NCBI GenBank assembly: GCA_020027205.1
Contig: JAHRAQ010000029.1
Span: 62,001-126,000 of the forward strand
Direction of reading: 5' to 3'
Length of the DNA stretch: 64,000 bases
Source: Nitrospirales bacterium
Lineage (GTDB): Bacteria; Nitrospirota; Nitrospiria; Nitrospirales; UBA8639
The number at the start of each line of letters is the position of its first letter. The first letter of the stretch is position 1. The notes below the pieces were generated by a model, which did no database searches, had not been told where the DNA came from, and worked only from the letters and a program-made list of their open reading frames with translations. A program made the translations under genes and the position numbers. Below, one piece after another: positions 27,736 to 37,017 of this stretch.

Positions 27736-28076
27736 GTGGAGAGCGGCTCGACGGAATCGCGGCCCTGCAATCCCTGTGTTTCAATCTCGTGGGAGAGTTT
27801 GTAGAGATGGCGCAGGCACATTTCGATGTCGTCACTTAATTCATCGTACATATCCCCGCCCGCAAACGCCGTTTCCAGCCAGTCTTTGGACAGGCGTTGC
27901 CGGTAGTGCGGCCCCACGCGCTCACCGACCTGCGCCACCACCTGCTGTTTCCATTTGTAGAATTGTTCTTTGGCCAGCACCGCGTTCACCGCCTGCACCA
28001 AATGCGGCCGGATGATTTTAAGTTCCTGGATCTGCTTCGCAAGAAACTCCAGGGCCGGCCCGGTCTCGTCGCTCAT
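27732..28076 (-). CDS. Small helical protein of unknown function
   Basis: A 114-residue, largely helical soluble protein (FLAKQIQELKIIRPHLVQAV; DMYDELSDDIEMCLRHLYKL), not recognised. No signal or metal motif is seen. It overlaps rsmA by four bases and is read before it, so it is translationally coupled to the rRNA methyltransferase; a role in translation or regulation is possible but unproven. Confidence 0.6.
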   Translation of the reverse strand: MSDETGPALEFLAKQIQELKIIRPHLVQAVNAVLAKEQFYKWKQQVVAQVGERVGPHYRQRLSKDWLETAFAGGDMYDELSDDIEMCLRHLYKLSHEIETQGLQGRDSVEPLST

Positions 28077-28133
28077 CGTCGGCTCATGGTGGGTCTGGTG
28101 ATCGGCGTCACGCGCTTACTTAAATTACTTAAC

Positions 28134-29147
28134 TTAATGGACAGGTTCCGGGGAACGCCGCGCATGATCGGCCGCGCTCCCCTGCGGCGATGTCAGCACG
28201 TCACCCGCCCGAAGTTCATGCCCGCGAAGAAATTGCGTCGCGGACATGCGTTGTTTGTTCGCCACCTGCACCTCCAGCACTTCGACGCGGCCCGCGCCCG
28301 TCCCGACCCAAAAGGATTGCGGCCCCACGGCCAGCACCGTCCCCGGCGACCGGTCACCGCCTCCCGGCGCGTCCGCGCGCGCGTCACGCGCGTCAACGTC
28401 AACGCGGGCCTTCCAGATAATCAGACGTTGCCGGCGATGCACGGTATAAGAACCGGGCCAGGGGGCGCAGCCTCGAATCCGGTTGACAATCTCCACGGCG
28501 GATTGCGTCCACCGGATGACGCCGTCCTCTTTGCGCAACAAGGGCGCGAGCGTCGCGCGCGCGTCATCCTGTTTTTGCGGCGCGACCGACCCCGCGTCAA
28601 CCCGCGCGAGCGTCTCCACCAGAAGCGCCCCGCCGGCCGCGGCCAGCCGCGCGCCCAGTTCCTCGGCGGTGTCCTCCGGCGCAATCGGCATCGTTTCCTG
28701 CAACAGCACGTCGCCGGTATCCATCCCTTCATCCATGCGCATCGTCGTGACTCCGGTTTCAGACTCCCCGCGAATGAGCGCCCACTGAATGGGGGCGGCG
28801 CCTCGATATTTGGGCAGCAACGACGCATGCACATTAATACAGCCGTTGGGCGGCAAGTCCAGAATCGACTTGGGAAGAATCCGGCCAAACGCCGTCACGG
28901 CAATGACATCCGGCCGCCAGTCGGCCAACTGCCGCAGACAGTCCGGAGCCTTCATCGCCGCCGGCTGCATCACGGGCACGCCCCGCGCCGTCGCCAGCGC
29001 TTTCACCGGCGACGCCGCCACCGCCTGTCCCCGCCCCTTCGGACGGTCGGGCCGCGTGCACACGCCCACCACGTCATGGCCCGACGCCATCAACGCTTCC
29101 AGCGACGGCACGGCAAACGCCGGCGTCCCCATAAAAACCAGCCGCAT
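28134..29147 (-). CDS. fmt: Methionyl-tRNA formyltransferase
   Basis: About 337 residues. The formyltransferase domain shows MRLVFMGTPAFAVPSLEAL at the start and the folate-binding SLLPKYRGAAPIQWA, with catalytic Asn/His in NVHASLLP and the Asp loop in MDEGMDTGDV. A C-terminal OB-like domain binds tRNA. It formylates initiator Met-tRNA. The frame is open to 29192, but the ATG at 29147 begins the family match. No def gene is adjacent. Confidence 0.94.
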   Translation of the reverse strand: MRLVFMGTPAFAVPSLEALMASGHDVVGVCTRPDRPKGRGQAVAASPVKALATARGVPVMQPAAMKAPDCLRQLADWRPDVIAVTAFGRILPKSILDLPPNGCINVHASLLPKYRGAAPIQWALIRGESETGVTTMRMDEGMDTGDVLLQETMPIAPEDTAEELGARLAAAGGALLVETLARVDAGSVAPQKQDDARATLAPLLRKEDGVIRWTQSAVEIVNRIRGCAPWPGSYTVHRRQRLIIWKARVDVDARDARADAPGGGDRSPGTVLAVGPQSFWVGTGAGRVEVLEVQVANKQRMSATQFLRGHELRAGDVLTSPQGSAADHARRSPEPVH

Positions 29148-29343
29148 GGAAATTTCATAACACCATCGCCGCCGCCGCGCAACTGCCGGCACGTGTTCAA
29201 TGTGCCGTCACGTCACAAGGCCGGGCCACATCGCATTGCACCCGCCGGAGTCGCTATGATACAAGCCGGACGGGTGGTTGCGTCGCCGCGTCGCTGCGAT
29301 TCGAACACCCATTCCGCAGACGATTCCGGGAGGCGCCGAACAC

Positions 29344-30096
29344 ATGGGCGGTCACAGTCACTGGTCGACGATCAAACGGCACAAGGCGGGCGTTGACGCC
29401 AAACGCGGCGCGCTGTTCGGCAAACTGATTCGGGAAATCACCGTGGCGGCGCGCGGTGGAGCAGACGCGGACGCAAACCCGGCGTTGCGGCTGGCGACGG
29501 CCAAGGCCAAAGAGGCCAACATGCCGGCGGACACCATCAAGCGCGCCATTCAGCGCGGCACGGGGGAGTTGCCCGGCGTCGCGTATGAGCAATTCAATCT
29601 CGAAGGTTACGGCCCCGGAGGCACCGGGATGCTGATCGAGATTATGACGGACAACCGGAATCGCACAGTGTCGGAAATTCGAAACATGCTCGGGAAAAAT
29701 CACGGAACCATGGCCGAAGCCGGCGCAGTGGCGTGGCAGTTTCAGAAAAAGGGTCTGCTGGTGACGGAGGAACAGGCCGTTGACGAAGACCAACTCCTGG
29801 GCCTCGCGCTGGACGCGGGCGCGGAGGACGTCAAACAGTCCGGGAAATGTTTTGAAATTACCACGGACGTCTCCGCGTTTGAGGCGGTCAAGACCGCCCT
29901 GCAGAACGCCAGGGTCGCCACGTCCGTGGCCGAAATCACCTACCTGCCGCAAAGTCACATCCGCCTCGAAGAAAAACCCGCCGAGCACATGCTGAAACTG
30001 ATGGAAATTCTGGACGACCACGACGACGTTCAGAAAGTCCACGCCAACTTCGACATCCCCGACGACGTCATGGAAAAAGTCGCGGCCTCCGGCTGA
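29344..30096 (+). CDS. yebC: YebC/PmpR family translation/transcription factor
   Basis: A 250-residue protein starting MGGHSHWSTIKRHKAG, with the family segments AKEANMPADTIKRAIQRGTG and YGPGGTGMLIEIMTDNRNRT. YebC proteins help ribosomes through polyproline stalls or act as regulators. ATG 29344 is chosen over an open upstream extension. A TATGAT box at 29255-29260 could be its -10 element, without a good -35. In many genomes ruvC and ruvA follow; here the next 10.5 kb is a defence island. Confidence 0.94.
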   Translation: MGGHSHWSTIKRHKAGVDAKRGALFGKLIREITVAARGGADADANPALRLATAKAKEANMPADTIKRAIQRGTGELPGVAYEQFNLEGYGPGGTGMLIEIMTDNRNRTVSEIRNMLGKNHGTMAEAGAVAWQFQKKGLLVTEEQAVDEDQLLGLALDAGAEDVKQSGKCFEITTDVSAFEAVKTALQNARVATSVAEITYLPQSHIRLEEKPAEHMLKLMEILDDHDDVQKVHANFDIPDDVMEKVAASG

Positions 30097-30111
30097 CCCC
30101 TCGCATTCATC

Positions 30112-33100
30112 ATGCCCACCCATTCCGACCTGACGTTCATCACAAATGAAAAGGAAGGGAATCTCCTTGAGCGATTCAAGGTGCTCATCAGGGATACCCA
30201 ATGTTTTGACGTCCTTGTCGGCTACTTTTATACCAGCGGATTTCATGCACTCTATCGGTCACTGGACAAAACGAAAACGATCAGAATTCTCATCGGCATC
30301 AGCACCGACAAACGAACACTGGATGCGATAGAACAGGCCCGCCAGCCGGAACGGACATTTTCACACGCGGAAACCAAAGAGCATTTTTCAGACATGGTCA
30401 CCGATGAAATGGAACACGCCGAAGACAGCAGGCGGGTTGAAGAAGGGGTAGGCAAATTTCTGGAATGGCTACAAAGCGGCAAATTGGAAATCAAGGCGTA
30501 TCCAACGGAAAATATCCACGCCAAACTCTACATTATGTCGTTCGCTGAAGATGACCGCGACGTCGGCCGCGTCATCACCGGCTCAAGCAATTTCACAAAA
30601 TCCGGTCTGGTGGACAACCTTGAATTTAACGTGGAACTCAAAACTCGCGCCGATTATGATTTTGCCAAACAGAAGTTTGAGGAACTTTGGAAAGACGCCG
30701 TTGATGTCCAAGGTACATATCTTGACACTATCAGGAAACGCACGTGGCTGAATGATACCATTACCCCCTATGAGTTGTATCTCAAATTTCTCTATGAGTA
30801 TTTCAAGGACGCACTCCGCCAAGCCGATGAGTTTGCCCCCCAATATATTCCAACCGAATTCAAGCAACTAGAATATCAGAAGCAGGCCGTCTTAAACGCC
30901 AAAAAGATTCTGGAAGAATACGGCGGCGTATTCATTTCGGACGTGGTGGGTCTTGGCAAAACCTATGTGTCCGCCATGTTGGCAAACGAACTTGACGGCC
31001 GAACGCTCATTCTGGCTCCACCTGCGTTGCTGGATAGAAACAATCCTGGCTCCTGGACCAATGTCTTCTCGGATTTCCGTGTACCCGCCGACTCCGAGTC
31101 AATCGGCAAGATTGATTATCTTATTCGGAACGGCACTGAAAAATACAAAAATGTTTTCATCGATGAAGCGCACCGCTTCCGGACAGAATCAAACGAGACC
31201 TACGAAAAACTGGCTCAAATCTGCCGGGGCAAGCGGGTCATTCTGGTCACAGCGACCCCGCTTAACAACACACCAAAGGATATTCTAAGTCAGATCAAAT
31301 TGTTCCAAAGCACGAGAAAAAGCACCATCCCGAATCTGCCCAATCTTGAATCGTTCTTTGGCCGCCTTGAACAAAAAATCAAAAAACTGGACAGACAGAA
31401 AGACCACGGCCAGTACATGCAAACCGCCAGAGAAAATGCACGCGACATTCGAGAATTCGTTTTGAAATATCTCATGGTCAGACGCACGAGAAAGGAAATT
31501 GAAAACTACTTTTCGGATGATCTGAAAAATCAAAACCTCACATTCCCAGAAGTGGAAGATCCCGAATCTGTCCTGTATCAACTCAACGAGGAAGAAAACG
31601 AGATTTTCGACGAAACGGTTTTGTTTATTACAAATAAATTCAGCTACGCTCGATATACACCCCTGCTCCCGCGCTATTACAAAGGCGAGGACAAACCGAC
31701 GCAACCGGAAATCCAGGCCCAGACAAACATGAAAGGCTTCATGAAGATTTTGCTCATCAAGCGACTGGAAAGCAGTTTCCATGCGTTCAGGAATACGATA
31801 GGTCGATTCATCAAAAACCATGAACTGTTTATCAAGGAACTAAAGAAAGGCAATGTGTATGTCAGCAAAACACATGCGAATAAAATCTTCGAACTTTTGG
31901 AGGATGACGACGATGCAGCCATCCGGGTACTCCTTGACAGTGGCAAAGCACGAAAATATCCGGCGGATGATTTCAAAGAAGCCTTGAAAAAGGATCTTGA
32001 AAATGACCTGAAACTTCTCAAGGAGATACAGAAATCCTGGAGTGGCATTAAACGGGACCCGAAACTGCTTTCCTTTGCTGACCGGCTCGCATCCCACCCA
32101 GTCTTAAAGAAAAACAAACTCATCGTTTTTACCGAATCCAAGGAAACCGCCAACTATCTTGCCGGAAAACTGGATGAAAAATTTTCCGGAAAAGTACTCG
32201 CATTCAGCGGCGCGTCAGGCGCGGCCACACGACAAAAAGTCATTGAGAATTTTGACGCACGCGCATCCTCGCCCAAAGACGATTGCAGAATTCTTGTTGC
32301 CACAGAAGTATTATCAGAAGGCGTCAACCTTCACCGCTCCAACGTCGTCATCAATTACGATATTCCATGGAATCCCACGCGGCTTATGCAGCGCGTCGGG
32401 CGCATTAACCGCCTGGACACAAGGTTTGACAAAATTTACACCTTCAATTTTTTCCCAACCGAGCAGTCCAACGACCAGATAAGACTCAAAGAGGCCGCCA
32501 AGGCAAAAATCCAGTCATTCATTACTCTCCTGGGCGCCGATGCACGGCTTCTGACCGAGGGCGAGGACATAGAATCCCATGCGCTCTTCGACCGCCTCAC
32601 ATCCAAAAAGACCATCACCGGGGAAGACGAGGACGACGAAAGTGAATTAAAGTATCTGCAGATTATCCGCGACATCCGCGACAAGGACCAGGATTTGTTT
32701 GATACCGTGAAGCGCCTCCCGAAAAAATCGCGGACGGCCAGGAAATACAAAGATGGAGAAAATCGATTGTTGACCTACTTCAGGAAGGGAAAGATTCAGA
32801 AATTTTTTCTGGTCGGCAAGGACGACTCGGAAGAAATTGACTTCATGGGTGCGGCCAAGAAATTGGAGACTGAGGCAAAAACGCCACGCGAAAAACTGCC
32901 TGCCGACTTCCATGACAAACTGGCAAAAAACAAAGAAGCCTTCGGGTTGGCGACAAGCGAAGAAGAAGCGGAAACTCACACGCACCGAGGCGGCCGGGAC
33001 AGCGCGGTTCAATTGCTGAGAAATATCAAAGCAATGATGGCCGACGTGCGACAATACACCGATGAACAGGAAGTATATCTCAAACTGGTAATGAATCGGC

Positions 33101-33315
33101 TCGTAGAAGGCGCCCTGCCAAAGCAAACGACCAAAGCAACCGTGAAAGCATTGGAAAAGGAATGGAAGCCGGATACCCAAAATTCGATAAAGATGCTCGC
33201 AATTTTGCAACACAACATCCCGGAAGCACTGCTGAAAAGCCACATCGTGGAAAACACCGCGCAGACCGCCGGGCCGAGGGAGGTCATTTTATCTGAATAC
33301 CTGATCGCCGGCTGA
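30112..33315 (+). CDS. PLD-nuclease domain fused to SF2 helicase
   Basis: A 1067-residue protein. Residues about 25-190 form a phospholipase D-type nuclease domain with HAKLYIMSF (HxK at 136-138) and the downstream GSSNFTKSGL near 158. The SF2 motor follows: Walker A DVVGLGKTY near 277, IDEAHRF near 351, VTATPLNN near 385, and the C-terminal motor motifs SEGVNLHRS, DIPWNPTRLMQRVGRINRLD. A long charged C-terminal region follows. PLD-helicases of this type accompany large methyltransferases in phage-defence systems, and are expected to move along and cut unmodified DNA; that role is inferred. It begins 16 bases after yebC. Codon use is AT-richer than yebC. Confidence 0.85.
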   Translation: MPTHSDLTFITNEKEGNLLERFKVLIRDTQCFDVLVGYFYTSGFHALYRSLDKTKTIRILIGISTDKRTLDAIEQARQPERTFSHAETKEHFSDMVTDEMEHAEDSRRVEEGVGKFLEWLQSGKLEIKAYPTENIHAKLYIMSFAEDDRDVGRVITGSSNFTKSGLVDNLEFNVELKTRADYDFAKQKFEELWKDAVDVQGTYLDTIRKRTWLNDTITPYELYLKFLYEYFKDALRQADEFAPQYIPTEFKQLEYQKQAVLNAKKILEEYGGVFISDVVGLGKTYVSAMLANELDGRTLILAPPALLDRNNPGSWTNVFSDFRVPADSESIGKIDYLIRNGTEKYKNVFIDEAHRFRTESNETYEKLAQICRGKRVILVTATPLNNTPKDILSQIKLFQSTRKSTIPNLPNLESFFGRLEQKIKKLDRQKDHGQYMQTARENARDIREFVLKYLMVRRTRKEIENYFSDDLKNQNLTFPEVEDPESVLYQLNEEENEIFDETVLFITNKFSYARYTPLLPRYYKGEDKPTQPEIQAQTNMKGFMKILLIKRLESSFHAFRNTIGRFIKNHELFIKELKKGNVYVSKTHANKIFELLEDDDDAAIRVLLDSGKARKYPADDFKEALKKDLENDLKLLKEIQKSWSGIKRDPKLLSFADRLASHPVLKKNKLIVFTESKETANYLAGKLDEKFSGKVLAFSGASGAATRQKVIENFDARASSPKDDCRILVATEVLSEGVNLHRSNVVINYDIPWNPTRLMQRVGRINRLDTRFDKIYTFNFFPTEQSNDQIRLKEAAKAKIQSFITLLGADARLLTEGEDIESHALFDRLTSKKTITGEDEDDESELKYLQIIRDIRDKDQDLFDTVKRLPKKSRTARKYKDGENRLLTYFRKGKIQKFFLVGKDDSEEIDFMGAAKKLETEAKTPREKLPADFHDKLAKNKEAFGLATSEEEAETHTHRGGRDSAVQLLRNIKAMMADVRQYTDEQEVYLKLVMNRLVEGALPKQTTKATVKALEKEWKPDTQNSIKMLAILQHNIPEALLKSHIVENTAQTAGPREVILSEYLIAG

Positions 33316-33368
33316 CCTTGATTAGGCAATGGCAAAACGTCCATCATATGTATCGGGAGGAAAAACCG

Positions 33369-33584
33369 ATGAAACTCACAGCAATTATTGAGCGGGAAGA
33401 TGACGGCTATGTGTCAAGATGCCCGGACCTTGATATCGTAAGCCAAGGGAACAGCGTTGAGGAGGCGCGGGAAAACCTCAAAGAAGCGCTGGAGTTGTTT
33501 TTTGAGGTCGCCCAGGAAGAAGAAATTCAACGCCGGCTCAGCAGCCAGGCCGTCATCACCGAGGTTGAAGTCAACGTTGGCTAA
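33369..33584 (+). CDS. hicB: HicB-like antitoxin
   Basis: A 71-residue protein with the partially RNase H-like HicB fold: MKLTAIIEREDDGYVSRCPD, then a helix with NSVEEARENLKEALELFFE. It should bind HicA and block it. No C-terminal DNA-binding domain is evident, so autoregulation may be through the short form only. AGGAGG lies at the correct distance before ATG 33369. It sits between the helicase and methyltransferase genes. Confidence 0.85.
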   Translation: MKLTAIIEREDDGYVSRCPDLDIVSQGNSVEEARENLKEALELFFEVAQEEEIQRRLSSQAVITEVEVNVG

Positions 33585-33798
33585 ACTCCGCGTTCTCTCC
33601 GGCAAGTCAGTTTGCGCCATTCTGTCCGACAATGGTTTTGTTGAGGCGCGAAGGCGCGGCAGTCATATCATCATGCAAAAATCCCTGCACAATCACACCA
33701 TCAACGTTCCAGTTCCCAACCACAAAGAACTCCGTATCGGCACATTGAAAGGCATTATCCGCCAGTCGAAATTGCCCGCAAGCAATTTTGAAGCGTGA
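33577..33798 (+). CDS. hicA: HicA-like mRNA interferase toxin
   Basis: A 73-residue protein with the double-stranded RNA-binding-like fold of HicA: LSGKSVCAILSDNGFVEARR, the catalytic-histidine motif RRGSHIIM, and VPVPNHKELRIGTLKGIIRQ. HicA cleaves mRNA when free of HicB. The start appears to be TTG 33577, overlapping hicB by eight bases; no ATG is available. The order (hicB first) is reversed from many loci. It overlaps the open extension of the methyltransferase frame by 11 bases. Confidence 0.8.
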   Translation: MAKLRVLSGKSVCAILSDNGFVEARRRGSHIIMQKSLHNHTINVPVPNHKELRIGTLKGIIRQSKLPASNFEA

Positions 33799-33814
33799 GG
33801 CCGTTGTTGCCGTA

Positions 33815-36800
33815 ATGGACAAAGACCCCGCCACAAGGCTCATACGGGAGACCTTGCAGGGTTCCTTCGACAAAGAACGCTTTGTCGATTTGCTTCGGAA
33901 TCTGCTGAACAAATTTGACGACTCCAAGGCTTTTCACGTGAAGAGTTACGTAAAAGACAAATTCAAGCCAACCGTCAGGACATATGAGAGAGCGGGCACA
34001 TACACAGATTCCGAGGATAAAAAAACAGACCTGCTGATTGTGTATTTGCAACAAGAAAACTCCATCGAGCGAGCCAGAACATCCCTGAGAAATTTTATTG
34101 CCGATTATCTGAAACAACGTGACATGAAAGACGCGGCGCTGGTGGCATTTGTCTCGCCCAACGGCACCGATTGGCGTTTTTCCCTCGTAAAGATGGAGTA
34201 CAAGTTCAACAAAAAAGGCAAGGTCAGGGAAGAGTTCACCCCCGCCCGTCGCTATTCGTTTCTGGTCGGAAAAAACGAAAACAGTCACACCGCACAAAGT
34301 CGCCTCCTGCCGATTCTGCTGAACGATGAAGACAATCCCACACTGGAACAACTGGAAGACGCTTTCAGCGTTGAAAAAGTTACCAGGGAATTTTTTGAAA
34401 AATACCGCGACCTTTTTGTGCGGATTAAAGAGTCAATGGACGACATCGTCGGACGGGACAACGCAATCAAAGCCGATTTTGCGAAAAAGAATATAGAGAC
34501 CGCCGATTTTTCCAAAAAGCTGCTGGGCCAGATTGTCTTTCTTTACTTTCTCCAGAAGAAGGGCTGGTTTGGCGTCCAGCGTGGCAAGGGCTGGGGTTCC
34601 GGATCAAAACGGTTTTTGCGCGAACTCTTTGAAAAGAAACACGGCAACTACGATAATTTCTTCAACGATACTCTGGAGCCGCTTTTTTACGAAGCCCTGC
34701 GACTGGAAAGGCCCAAAGATTATTACGATAAGTTTAAGTGCCGGATACCGTTTTTGAACGGCGGACTATTTGACCCCATCAATGATTACGACTGGCAGGA
34801 TACCGACATTAAAATTCCCGATGAGATTTTTTCCAACACCCGCAGAACAAAAGAAGGCGATGCTGGCGACGGAATTCTTGACGTTTTTGATCGTTACAAC
34901 TTCACCGTCAAAGAAGACGAGCCGTTGGAAAAAGAAGTGGCCGTTGACCCGGAAATGCTTGGCAAGGTTTTTGAAAATCTCCTGGAAGTCAAAGACCGCA
35001 AATCCAAAGGCGCCTACTACACTCCACGCGAGATTGTGCATTACATGTGCCAGCAGAGTTTGATCAATTACCTGGACACCGAATGCAATCATGGCATCGT
35101 GGTCTACGAAAAACTTGGCGACCCGCAGACTACGATGATTAAGAAAGAACCGAAAAAGCAACTTCACATGACCATTGAACATCGCCGGCAACCTCTTATC
35201 AGCAAAGAGGACATCGAAATGCTGATTCAATACGGCGAAACTTCTGTGGAACACGATGCCACGTACATGGCAAAGACAGGAAAAGACGCAACATACAAAG
35301 GCAAATACGGTAAGGCAAAACTGCCCAAGAGTATCGGCGAACAGGCCAAGGCGATAGATGAAAAACTGGCTTCAATCCGCGTCTGCGACCCGGCCGTCGG
35401 CTCCGGCGCATTTGTGGTCGGGATGATGAATGAAATCGTCAGAACCCGAAACGCGCTCACTCCCTACATCGGCAAAAACCGAGAACGCAGTCCGTATCAT
35501 TTCAAATGGCAGGCAATACAAAATTGCCTGTATGGCGTGGACATTGACCCCGGCGCGGTGGAAATTGCCAAACTCCGGCTATGGCTTTCCCTAGTGGTGG
35601 ACGAGGAAGAGCGAGAGAAAATTCAACCCCTGCCGAATCTGGACTACAAAATTGTGCAAGGCAATTCGCTGCTAGGCGTCGAAAAAAAACTTTTCAACCA
35701 ACACTTGTTTAAAGAACTTGAAGACCTGAAACCTCGGTACTTCAACGAAACCAATACAGGGAAAAAGCAAAAACGCAAAAAACGGATTGACGAACTTATA
35801 CGTGAAATTACCGATGGTCACAGGGAATTTGATTTTGAGGTGTATTTTTCCGAGGTTTTTCACGAGAAGAAGGGGTTTGATGTGGTAATTGCGAATCCAC
35901 CGTATATTCATATAAGAACCAAAAGTTTTGACCAAACGACAATCCCTTTGCTCAAAAAAAAATTTGCTTTGGCTACAGGCCAATTCGACTACTTTGTTTT
36001 ATTCACGGAATTATCTGCGAGAATTCTCAAAAATGGTGGGATATACGCATTTATCATTCCCAAAAGAGTATTGTCCAATCAAAATTATCAACCTGTCAGG
36101 AAATTTTACATTGAATATCTTCCAGTAGTTTCTTATTTGGATGCAAAGATGCCCTTTGAATTCGCAAGCGTAGAGACAAATGTGCTTCTATCGCAAAAAT
36201 CGGCACAAAAGCAGGCCGATGTAACAATAAACAAATTCGTCGGAGATCAGATTGAAAAGGAACGAAGTGTGCCTTTATCGTTCGCCACTAAAATGCCATT
36301 CTTTATTTTCCCGTTCGATTTAACGAACGGAGATATCGACCTGATAACTAAAATCAACGAAGACTGCATTAAGCTGTCACAGATTGCCGAGATCACCAGA
36401 GGTTATGAAGTTGGTTTCAATCACCCCGCTATCAGCAAGAAAGATGCACGGAATAATCACAAGATAATACGAGGGGAAAATATCGGAAGATATTACATAA
36501 AATTCGATGGTTTTTATCTGAACGCGAAACTTTTCAATAAAGATGAATTAAAAAACAATGTCATATTTTCACATCCAAAACTCGTAACAAGGTTCGTTGC
36601 CAACGAACTGATTTTTGCATATGATGACGTTGGCTATCATAACACAAATGTAGTGTACAACATCCGCTCCATTGACAAACACACAAACTTAAAGTGTTTG
36701 TTAGCGTTGCTGAATTCTGCCCTTGTAAACTTCTGGTTCAAAAAGAGTTTTCTTAACTATGACAAACTTTTTCCTCATATTCAAAAAAATCAACTTGAAA

Positions 36801-37009
36801 TCATACCCATAAAAGATATTGATAGCACCCGCAAGTGCGAATTGATAGGGCTAGCCGATGAAATCCTTGGCATCACCAAAACCGACGATTATTTAAAAAA
36901 CCACGCCAAAGAAGCCAATGTCCGTAAATACGAAAAACAGATTAACACACTTGTCTATCAACTCTATAACCTCACCGATGAAGAAATTAGGATTATAGAA
37001 AATTTCTAA
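33815..37009 (+). CDS. Large Eco57I-like N6-adenine DNA methyltransferase
   Basis: About 1064 residues. The N-terminal 200 residues are unassigned; a DKKTDLLIVYL strand is present but I see no full PD-(D/E)XK site. The methyltransferase core has motif X GAYYTPREIVHYM near 400, motif I CDPAVGSGAF near 525, and catalytic NPPYIHI near 694. The last 300 residues resemble a target-recognition region. The layout is that of type IIG/BREX PglX-like enzymes. With the PLD-helicase it probably makes a restriction or exclusion system in which the helicase partner cuts. The frame opens at TTG 33788; ATG 33815 is favoured. The 3' half is distinctly AT-rich. Confidence 0.85.
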   Translation: MDKDPATRLIRETLQGSFDKERFVDLLRNLLNKFDDSKAFHVKSYVKDKFKPTVRTYERAGTYTDSEDKKTDLLIVYLQQENSIERARTSLRNFIADYLKQRDMKDAALVAFVSPNGTDWRFSLVKMEYKFNKKGKVREEFTPARRYSFLVGKNENSHTAQSRLLPILLNDEDNPTLEQLEDAFSVEKVTREFFEKYRDLFVRIKESMDDIVGRDNAIKADFAKKNIETADFSKKLLGQIVFLYFLQKKGWFGVQRGKGWGSGSKRFLRELFEKKHGNYDNFFNDTLEPLFYEALRLERPKDYYDKFKCRIPFLNGGLFDPINDYDWQDTDIKIPDEIFSNTRRTKEGDAGDGILDVFDRYNFTVKEDEPLEKEVAVDPEMLGKVFENLLEVKDRKSKGAYYTPREIVHYMCQQSLINYLDTECNHGIVVYEKLGDPQTTMIKKEPKKQLHMTIEHRRQPLISKEDIEMLIQYGETSVEHDATYMAKTGKDATYKGKYGKAKLPKSIGEQAKAIDEKLASIRVCDPAVGSGAFVVGMMNEIVRTRNALTPYIGKNRERSPYHFKWQAIQNCLYGVDIDPGAVEIAKLRLWLSLVVDEEEREKIQPLPNLDYKIVQGNSLLGVEKKLFNQHLFKELEDLKPRYFNETNTGKKQKRKKRIDELIREITDGHREFDFEVYFSEVFHEKKGFDVVIANPPYIHIRTKSFDQTTIPLLKKKFALATGQFDYFVLFTELSARILKNGGIYAFIIPKRVLSNQNYQPVRKFYIEYLPVVSYLDAKMPFEFASVETNVLLSQKSAQKQADVTINKFVGDQIEKERSVPLSFATKMPFFIFPFDLTNGDIDLITKINEDCIKLSQIAEITRGYEVGFNHPAISKKDARNNHKIIRGENIGRYYIKFDGFYLNAKLFNKDELKNNVIFSHPKLVTRFVANELIFAYDDVGYHNTNVVYNIRSIDKHTNLKCLLALLNSALVNFWFKKSFLNYDKLFPHIQKNQLEIIPIKDIDSTRKCELIGLADEILGITKTDDYLKNHAKEANVRKYEKQINTLVYQLYNLTDEEIRIIENF

Positions 37010-37017
37010 CTACGACC

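Noticed and set aside
30112-33315. Helicase as a type I HsdR or type III Res subunit
   Set aside because: The nuclease part is a PLD domain with HxK and GSSN motifs rather than PD-(D/E)XK, and no HsdS or Mod partner is present.
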